From Nymphaea colorata (taxonomy: Eukaryota > Streptophyta > Magnoliopsida > Nymphaeales > Nymphaeaceae), in the NCBI RefSeq assembly GCF_008831285.2, contig NC_045148.1, positions 21,447,002 through 21,511,001 of the forward strand: a DNA stretch of 64,000 nt. Direction: 5' to 3'. Position numbers and translations under genes: made by a program. Shown here in pieces: positions 56,239 to 64,000 of this stretch; position 1 is the stretch's first letter, and the number at the start of each line of letters is the position of its first letter. The notes under the pieces are model-generated. The model had not been told where the DNA came from and ran no database searches. It was given only the letters and a program-made list of their open reading frames with translations.

Positions 56239-59124
56239 CTACTGCACATTTTCATTTTGGGGGGTAGTAATGTCCACCAGAGACTTCAGCTTGGGGAAGT
56301 ATTGAAGCTCTAGGTATCTCAGTTTTAGGAGGTATTGCCAGTGGCCTCCCAAGCTGATGTCCTCATAGAAATAGTTTAGGTACAATGTCTCCAGTTGGGA
56401 TAGACCCCACAACCACTGAGGTACCCTTCCCAAATAGACCTCATCAACATTCGTGTCGCTCGAAGACAGAGACTTGAGGGAGGGTAGAAATGTTGATACC
56501 TCCGATGGCAATGGCGATGGCAGTAGTACTGCTGAGTCTGGATCCAACCTTAACTCAATGAGGTTAGGCAGTTGCTCAAGGAATTTCCATCCAATCTTGC
56601 ACTTAGGCAACAACACACTGACAGACATCGGAGCTGAGTCACTTGCCATCATGCCCCCCAGCTCCAATAGAGCATCAAGCAAGCCTTCTGTCTGCATCTT
56701 TGAACAATTCATAAAATTGGCCTCTCTTAACCTTGGCATAAAGTCCATGTAGTTTCCCCTAATCCATCTGCTGGCCACCCTTCCCAGTTGAGCAAACCTT
56801 CCACCATCAACTCCTCAAGTAAAGGAACGTTAACAAGAGACTTCAAGCTATTAGGTCCGTACACCTTCAACGACTCCAAGGCAGGCATGCTAGCTATTTC
56901 ACATAGTGCTGGGAATTGATGACATTTAGTACTTTCAACGAGGTAAAGCTTATTAGTTTTTCTCATAAATGGGATCTTTCTAGCTTTAGTGAATGTTTGG
57001 TATACTCAGTATTCAAATGCCAATCTGGCATCTTTCCTTTATAATCACCTATCTCCAAGCACTCCAGCCCAAGTGGAGGTTCCAAAGCCTCCAGCACACC
57101 ACTCTGTTCGTCATTACTCTTTTCAGAAGTACCACTCTGTTCAGAAACACCTCCAGTAATTCCAAAGTAGAATTCCAAACTAATTATGCCATGCTTCTCG
57201 TTAAGCAATTGTGCATTTCTTGCACAATCAATTGCTTTTCTTGGCTCCCCCTGTCCCCTTTGTCATCCATAAATTGGTAAGCTTCCCCAAGCCTTCCGCT
57301 ATAAATTTCAATTCCCTGTCCATTTCAGCCCAAGGTGCCTCAAGTTGCAGAGTTCGCCCATTTCCTAGGGCAATTCTTCAATTTTACTATAATTTAAATC
57401 CAATGTTTGCAAGTTACAGAGTCTGCAGATTGAACTGGGCAACCGTCTCACTTTACAATTGCTTAGACCGAGATATTTTACAAGTGAAAGGTATTCAATG
57501 GACTTTGGCAGCTCATCGATTTCGCATCCCCTCAATGACAACACCCTCAACCACTTGAAAAGTGTTCAATATAAACCTGCAAGTAAGAATTGGAATCAGC
57601 CAACAATGTGCACACCTTATTTGCTGTTTCAAGGTATTATGCTTGTGTGCCTCTGCATCGTGTACATCAATAATGACAGAGGGCAGGTGTGCTTAGCAGT
57701 AGAGGCATGGCCATATTCCCTTCCACTTATATATAAGGCAAGGTCATGCAAAATGTGATGCAATTTGATGCTCTTCAAATCAATTTCTTCAATTAAACAC
57801 CACCTTATCAAATCTTCAATGTATTGGTTCGCTGTCGCTTCAACATCTATGCCTTTCACAATCAATCCGTGTGCCACCCATTCATGATCAATGTCTCCCT
57901 TTCAATCTCATAATCCTTTGGATAAATGCAGCAATATGCAAAACAACTCTTCAAATAATATGGCAAGCTCATAGCTCAGCATGAGAACCGAAGAATATCA
58001 CCACCTATTTCAGTGGACGATGATGAGCTGCAGGAGTCTTCCATTCCCATATCTTACTATCCACGAGGGACTTCCAGTCCTCCCTACTCATTTTCTTGGT
58101 GCGCATCATGGACCCCACCATCTTATCACAAGTGGCAGTCCCCACACTTCTTTACTATTCCCTCTCCAACAAATTTGATCTTATGCATCACCGAATCTTC
58201 TTCTGTTTGGCCTTCTCTTAAAACCTCCTTCAGAAACAAGTCCCAACTTTGGTGGAAACTAAATTCTTGTAATTCATGCATAAAAAAAGCACCCATCCCC
58301 TCCGACACATATTTCTTTCTACTGGTAATCAAAATTTTACTCCCCATTGCACCGCCATCAATGTTCCCAATATCTCTTCCTCCTACCATTTTACTTCCCA
58401 TACATCATCTAGGACCAAAAAAAATTTCCTTTGAGAGCTCGTTCTGTAATTGTGTGCATAAGTCAGTCAGTCAAGGACAATCAGTGTTTTCTCCATAACT
58501 CTTGCACACTTCCCTTAGTATCTGCCCACCAAATCCTTATGGTTTGGCCTTTCCGAAACACAAACCCACCACCTGCGTTCCCCGAACGTTGTTCAACTTC
58601 ATTAAACACCATGTTTGCAAGAGTCTTACTACAAAAGTCATTCGACGAGAGCATTTCTACTAACACCTTTTTATCATTCTCCCAGTCTATGGGCAGTTGC
58701 ACACCTATGTGATGGTTGCCTCTTTGGGGTTGTCATGTTCGCCATGAACAGGGTCCTTACAACCCCCTTTTGGTGTTGTTTTGAGAGTACCCACCAGGTC
58801 CCAATCTTTCTTTATTTTATCAACCATTTCATTGATTTTCTTTGTTTTCTTACCAAGTTGGTAACAATTTTTGCTTCGATATCCTTCGATGATGTCCTCA
58901 GCATCATAAAGAACATCCTTGAGCTCAAACTCTAGTTCTCCGTTGCACTCCTTGCTGAAAAAGGATTCGATCAGCATCTTTGATGCATTTTGGAAGATTT
59001 TCAAGATCCTTTGGAGCTTCTTCAGATCATCTTTGGCATTCAAGATGTAGTCTTTTGTCTCTTTCAACAAACTGGCTGCAGTAGAAATGGCTTTTTGCAC
59101 AAGAGCATCTATTACTGGCCCCAT
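56239..59124 (-). pseudogene. CC-NBS-LRR (CNL) disease-resistance gene, broken
   Basis: On the minus strand. Rx-type coiled coil from ATG 59124: MGPVIDALVQKAISTAASLL, ELKDVLYDAEDIIEGY (EDVID-type). NB-ARC: the P-loop is damaged (SKTLANMVFNEVEQRSG with no GxGGxGKT), kinase-2 FFLVLDDVWEVKW is present in a shifted frame beside an eight-base A/T run, RNBS-B is KILITSRKKY, and RNBS-D is CFAYCCIYPKDYE. The MHD-type motif reads LHHILHDLAL (LHH instead of MHD) at about 57760. LRRs follow: MRVLSLRGCEIDELP, then LECLEIGDYKG, PALESLKVYG, and the end ENVQ at 56239. At least four frameshifts or stops break it. CNLs are cytoplasmic sensors of pathogen effectors; this one should be inactive. Confidence 0.92.
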
Positions 59125-59224
59125 CTCCTGCAACCCCACTCCCAGTTTCTCAGTACATTGAAGGGAAGAGGAAGAGCAGCAATTTTCAGAAGGCTGCGAA
59201 GAAAATAGGCAAAAAAACTGCACA

Positions 59225-59345
59225 TAATGACCAGGCTGCCGAAAATTTTCATTGACTTATAGATTTTCCTCAATCAAATTGAGCAGGTGGGTCCGTTTGA
59301 TCACCACCACCACCACATTATCCTCGTGTGAGTGGTAGAGCACTG
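59225..59345 (-). promoter_or_regulatory. Upstream region of the CNL gene, shared with 48.1 kb
   Basis: AGGCTGCCGAAAATTTTCATTG and GGTGGGTCCGTTTGATCACC match 48126-48230. The conservation outside coding sequence marks a retained upstream block (promoter or 5' UTR). Confidence 0.5.
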
Positions 59346-60184
59346 AAGAATCAAGTTACGGATGAAATTTGGCCCTTGACGGCTCCACAAATTCCACCCT
59401 CAATTCTGTCAGTTGTTACTCATTGGCTTCAGTCCTTTCGCTGTTTCGTAATTCCTTACACTGTATTCTTTTCTCTTCCAGAATAGCTACGTTTATATTG
59501 TGGCTTCTTTTCTCTCTCCAATTCATTATATTTTCTTCATTCACATTAACTTAATTCCCATCAATCATGGCGTAATCTTTATAATATGAGAATACATGAG
59601 AAAAATACTCATCGGCACATTTTTATAGGTTCTGTTAAAGAAGAAATTTAATTTCTTAAATTACTTGCTCCTAAATAAATCTGGTTGAAAATCCCCAAAG
59701 CCAAGCCTTCTACATCCCCTAGAGTTCCCCCTTTTGGACTTGTCAGATTTCTTGTTAATCTTTTATTTCATTGATTTTATTATGTAAAAATAATTTACTA
59801 TATGATCTGCAATCCAAATTTATTTGGCATAAAGTTCATATTGTACTCGGTTGCAAAAATACATATTGAATCCAACAGCCATATCTTAACCTTTCTCATA
59901 ATGTTAAGATTCACATAAAGTAATATCAGAGATAGAGAGAGAGAGACCAGAAGATGACGGTTGAACCAAGTGGAAAATTATATACATTTAAAGCAATGTT
60001 CAAAACATTTTTTTTGTTTAACAATCTAACCTTTTAGATATTATCTTAAGAGTATTTTAGTATTTAATAGTTGAGATCGTAAGTCTGAAGCCTTTGTACC
60101 CCATCCCTAATGTCATTAATACACACACACACCCCTACCACTTGGCTAAGGGATAAATCCATACCTCTTAAATTTATATTAAAG
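59346..60184. other. Intergenic, no gene recognised
   Basis: AT-rich. A short (AC)n near 60121-60132 and a GAGAGAGAGAGAG run near 59935-59947. No coding signal. Confidence 0.5.
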
Positions 60185-60910
60185 GATATTTTAGCTGCCC
60201 GGGCTTGGACCCGGCCAGCCCGGTACCCGGCCCAACTATTAGCAGGTCAGGCCGGACCTGGTACCGGGTGATGATAAGAATGCATGAGGCCTGGCCCATT
60301 TTTGCAGCCTCCGTGGCATCGCTTCTGCCAGACTGCTACTTCTTCTTGCTCCTTTCCTCCACCGTTTCACGCTCCGATTGGACCGGCCAAACCCAACATG
60401 CTCTTCAATCACTGTCCCACCTTCCCCATATTACGAATGTCACCTGATTCAGCCCAATGGAGAACAGCCATTCACATCGGATTCATTCCAATGGAGAACA
60501 ACCATCCACAGAGAGAGAGAGAGAGAGGGGAGGCTCGTGATAATGGAATCGATGAGTCCTGAAGGCGACCAGTAGTAGGGCGGCGACAAATGGTTTGGAT
60601 TTGGAACAAGAGGCAACAAATTGGTGATGGCATGTAGGCACGGCCGTGCAAGCCAGGTGGTACGATGATGGCAATGCAGCCTGGTGAGATGCCAACGGCA
60701 AGGAAGAAAACAAAGACTAAAGCGAACTTTCAATTTTCGAAAGTTTGAAACCTTTAGAAAGGAACAGACTTCAAAATGTATTTAAAATTAAAAATAAAAA
60801 AATTGTTGGCTTACCGGGCCCGCAACGGGCTGCGTGTAATGTCCGATACCGGCCCGCAAAGTTACCGGGCCGGCCCGGGTCTGATCATGCAGGCCCATAC
60901 CTATACTCGA
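60185..60910. mobile_element. GC-ended element related to 29306-29720
   Basis: Left end GCCCGGGCTTGGACCCGGCC and CCCGGTACCCGGCCC; right end TTACCGGGCCCGCAACGG, CCGATACCGGCCCG and TACCGGGCCGGCCCGG. The middle (60290-60740) holds ordinary sequence with frames of no recognised product. An internal TGGAGAACA(G/A)CCATCCACA/TTCACA unit repeats at about 60460 and 60491. Confidence 0.5.
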
Positions 60911-61499
60911 CTCCCTCAAGGGTGCCAATGACTCCTCCTCCTCCCCCCAACCCAACTTTCTATTTTTGCTTCTTTTTTTCTCTTTTTTGAGGTAGGGGAG
61001 GTGATTGCCCAATGCACTGCATGTGTTAGAAGCTCAAGCATTGGAAACTTGTCAACAAATATTTTTGTTTCTTTACCATTGCCAAGTTCAGCAACTTCAG
61101 TTTTGATCTTTTGCATTTATTTTTTCATTATTAAATGTCAAAGGTGGTGGTTGTATGATTCAGTTATTTGGAGGTTGGCCTGATCATTCTCCACTTTATA
61201 TCTCTGCTTAGCTTCGTGTTAACGGGCGTAGTATTTGTTCAGGAGAATTATCTATCTGGATTGGTGCAACATCTCATATTAGTTTATTTGTTTCTCTTCA
61301 AATCATAACACAATCATTCGTATAACAATTTGTTAAAACTATAACAACTAATTATTGATGTTTTGTATTTTTGTTGTAGTAAGAATTCTCTAGAAGCAAC
61401 CTCATGCATGTATTCACATCTATTTTCAAGTAATGAATTTGAACGCACACTCATTACTCTGAAAAGTTAGTTGATATGAAAAAAGAAAAAATAACACTT

Positions 61500-61875
61500 T
61501 AATTAAAAAAATTGAATGGGATTTATATTTAAGAAATGACTTTTGATTGGATTTGAATTTGAGTTCAGTTTAACTAAAGATCCCATCATATTTGGATTCA
61601 TGTTTCCTTTCGAATTCAATTTCAACTGAATTATCATATGCCCAATTTATACGTTTTGAATATCTGTACATTCTTAACATATCGTAATGTGTTTTGGCTC
61701 TTGTAGTTAAAAGTTGATTCAGGTGTGGATGTAAATCTAAAATAAAATTTGAATTGTGAATTTAAATCAAATTTGAATGTGGATACGCATGGATTTTCTT
61801 CCTTCGTATTTAAATCCAAATTCGAATTGGAATTATGAATATCCGATAAATTTGATATGGCAACATGAGACTTTA
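61500..61875. mobile_element. AT-rich MITE remnant (GAATTTGAATCC words)
   Basis: ATTGGATTTGAATTTGAGT, AAATCCAAATTCGAATTGG and TATCCGATAAATTTGATATGG resemble the interiors of the TTGACATCCC family; the right end reads GGCAACATGAG. Termini are decayed. The minus-strand frame 61634-62083 across it is chance. Confidence 0.4.
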
Positions 61876-62281
61876 TTTGAATCCAATCCTTAACATTCAT
61901 GTGTTGCTGGAATTTATTTTTTTTCTTTTTCTCATTAACAAATTGTTTAGAGTCTTTGGTACTGAACCACATCAAGAAAGCTCCTCCAAAAATCCTATTG
62001 AAGGTATCAATAGCTTTGTCATTCATCAAAAATCCATAAACCTTCTGTTTTGTTGTAAGACTTTTATTGCGTGTGGCCAACAAAAGCTTACATGCTCATT
62101 CATTATCAAGGGAGGAAGTCAGATTCAAGATCGGTACCTTTTATCTGGTCAGGTTAAACATTATACATACCTTACTATTAGTTTTAGACCACTACTTTAG
62201 CAACCTTTGAATCCTTCTTCTCATGATAAACCATTCATTTGTCATGATATTAGCAATCCCAAAAGAGTGATTTTCCTTCAG

Positions 62282-62405
62282 AAATGCTCCTTCGACGGGA
62301 TTTGAGTATAGGAGGATCAGGGAGGAGCTTCCTTCGTCTACTTCTTCTAGAGTAGGCGATTCTTCCTCATTAATGATGGGAGAGGCGTCTTCTCGTAATT
62401 GCTAA
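62282..62405 (+). other. Possible orphan terminal exon
   Basis: A strong acceptor (TTTTCCTTCAG, ending 62281) is followed by 41 open codons to TAA 62403-62405, reading NAPSTGFEYRRIREELPSST, then SRVGDSSSLMMGEASSRN. The composition (charged, then Ser-rich C-terminus) is protein-like and unlike the AT-rich surroundings. No companion exon is recognised upstream, so it may be a captured or leftover exon. I cannot name the family. Confidence 0.35.
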
Positions 62406-62594
62406 GATTAGATAGGATGTCTACTTTACTATTTACACATGCATACAAAGATTTTTTTTTATAGTTTCAAAAGCATTTCGAACTCTTGAAATTAAAGGCT
62501 TTGGAGATTTTGCTTACTCTTTCTTTATGAGTTAAGTTTCTCTTTGACCTACAACAAATGTAATGAAGTTGTTATAATATTTAAATTATTTTCC

Positions 62595-63998
62595 AAACTC
62601 GTTAATCCTAGTTTCCATCCAGGAAAGAGAATTTAAAAACGCAAAATCTCTCTTTTAATCTCTCTATTTCTCTTTCTCTCTCTCTCTCTGACTTCTTTCT
62701 CTTTTTAGATCTCTCTCTAAAATTTCCCTTCTCTCTCTCTCTTCAGTTCTCTCTCTCCCTTTTTTAAAATCTCTTTCTTTCTCTCTCTTTATTTTACCTT
62801 TCTTTTAATCTCTCTTTTTCTTTTCTTTTTTTAATCTTTCTCTCTTGGATTTCTCTATTTCTCTCTGCTATTTTTCTCCCACTCTCTCTATGATTTCTCT
62901 CTCTTTTTAGATTTTTCGCTCTAAAATTTCTTTTCTTTTCTATGGCTTCAATTCTCTCTCTCCCTTTTTCAACATCTTTCTTTCTCTCTCTTTCTTTTAC
63001 CTCTCTTTTAATCTCTCTTTTTTCTTTTTTCTTTTTTAAACCCCCCCTCTCTTTCTCTCTCTCTCTCTCCACCCCTATTAAACAATTGATGGGTAGGACA
63101 ATGGTTGGGTTAGGCAGCGTGTTACAGCCATGCCTTCAGTTTGATTCTTGGAGGGTGCTATCCTAATGGTATTGGGGAACAATGTTGATTTTGAGATTAT
63201 GGGTGCCATTATGAGGTCAACTGGACAGGTTCTTGTTTCCTCCCCCACTCACCTTTTACACTTCTCTCCCTTTTACTCTCTCTTCTAATTTTTCTCTCTC
63301 TATATATATATATTATGTTTTACACAAAAAAACTCCCATTTTGCTTGGCCCAAATCATTGAACTTCACCAAGTCCAATATTACGGTGCAATACCCATGAT
63401 CCTTATCATTCGTACTACACTTGGATGGCATACAACTCATTTGTGAAAGCCTTTTTTTTTTAATATACATGTTGTGGTATGAATGACTTATTAATTTTCT
63501 TTCAAGCATAGAGAATTCTTTCCTTTTCGTTTAACTTTCATATTTACCACGCATTCATAAGATTCTAGGATACCCACAACCACTCCTTTAGGAAACCTAA
63601 GCAAAACATGATCGAGCCCTGATAATATGGTAATAGAGTTAGGCTAAAACTTGAGATTAACTTGTGTTTCAAAAGATATCTATTAACTTTCTTTACTTTA
63701 CAAATGATCATTTCATTGAAGCATTTTTATAAAATTTTATCAAAACTCTTCCTTCAAAAATTGACTTAATTTTTTTACTTTAAATGATTATTACAAATCA
63801 AATGATTCATTAGTTAAGATTATTTCTTTAAAATATATCTCTTACCATTTTATCAAACAAAAATTATCGCACTTTCTTTTCCAATGCCTAATGAACAATT
63901 TTCTTATTTAAGGATTGACTCTTACATCTTCTTTTCTTTTATAAAATTTTAAATTTCTAAAACACTTTAACATCTTTACCATCCACCACATTGCATTT
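62595..63998. repeat. Long dispersed repeat, copy B
   Basis: Parallel to 49345-50335 from TTAATCCTAGTTTCCATCCA to the end (TTTACCATCCACCACATTGCA), with CT-rich expansion at 62640-63060, a 190-bp extra segment at 63070-63255 (GGTAGGACAATGGTTGGG onwards) and a short TATATATATA at 63301-63312. The Arg/Glu-rich minus-strand frame 62794-63072 is a by-product of CT repeats. Confidence 0.75.
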
Positions 63999-64000
63999 AA

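Noticed and set aside
61634-62083. 149-codon minus-strand ORF
   Set aside because: It runs through AT-rich MITE-like sequence and low-complexity Lys/Asn runs with no domain.
62794-63072. 92-codon Arg/Glu/Lys-rich minus-strand ORF
   Set aside because: Translation of a CT-repeat tract within the dispersed repeat; copy A lacks the frame.
1-64000. tRNA, rRNA, CRISPR arrays or bacterial-style operons
   Set aside because: None seen. TGGTATCAGAG occurrences are retrotransposon primer-binding sites, not tRNA genes, and the tandem repeats lack CRISPR spacing.

Overview
This is nuclear DNA of a flowering plant. The evidence is plant Ty3/gypsy and Ty1/copia retrotransposons, LINEs and hAT-type MITEs, and three plant-only receptor families: a DUF26 cysteine-rich receptor-like kinase (CRK), an LRR receptor-like kinase of the XII (EFR/Xa21-like) type, and a CC-NBS-LRR (CNL) immune receptor. 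GT-AG introns and AT-rich intergenic DNA agree. I cannot fix the species or clade.

Layout. 1-4.44 kb: the right part of a decayed chromodomain Ty3/gypsy element, running off the left edge and ending in its 3' LTR. 5.9-17.5 kb: a tandem family of small secreted-peptide genes, with one intact copy (14752-15111), two broken copies (6141, 9869), one internally deleted copy (16842) and one relic (8836). The copies share promoter blocks, TATA-box surroundings and 3' blocks. Their C-terminal, proline-rich tails resemble plant CLE peptides. A hAT-type MITE (11.05 kb) and a large purine/pyrimidine minisatellite (12.85-13.9 kb) lie between them. 18.1 kb: a LINE tail. 20.84-24.85 kb: a copia element in minus orientation with both LTRs and a perfect 5-bp target duplication but no reverse transcriptase. 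27.3-28.9 kb: a copia polymerase remnant. 32.1-38.1 kb: a CRK pseudogene on the minus strand whose exons can be traced one by one, including a probable GC-AG intron. 38.1-39.5 kb: the 5' part of a copia element. 40.3-42.9 kb: a broken LRR-RLK. 43.6-45.7 kb: another copia 5' part. 45.7-55 kb: MITEs, LINE pieces and a long dispersed repeat. 55.3-59.3 kb: a broken CNL gene on the minus strand with reduplicated 3' tails. 59.3-64 kb: MITEs, a GC-rich element, a possible orphan terminal exon and a second copy of the long repeat.

Overall this is a gene-poor receptor and peptide graveyard. Almost every coding locus carries stops or frameshifts. The single ORF that looks able to make its family product is the small peptide gene at 14752-15111, and the peptide cluster is the most interesting content. 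Coordinates of repeats without clear ends are approximate, because no alignment could be run.
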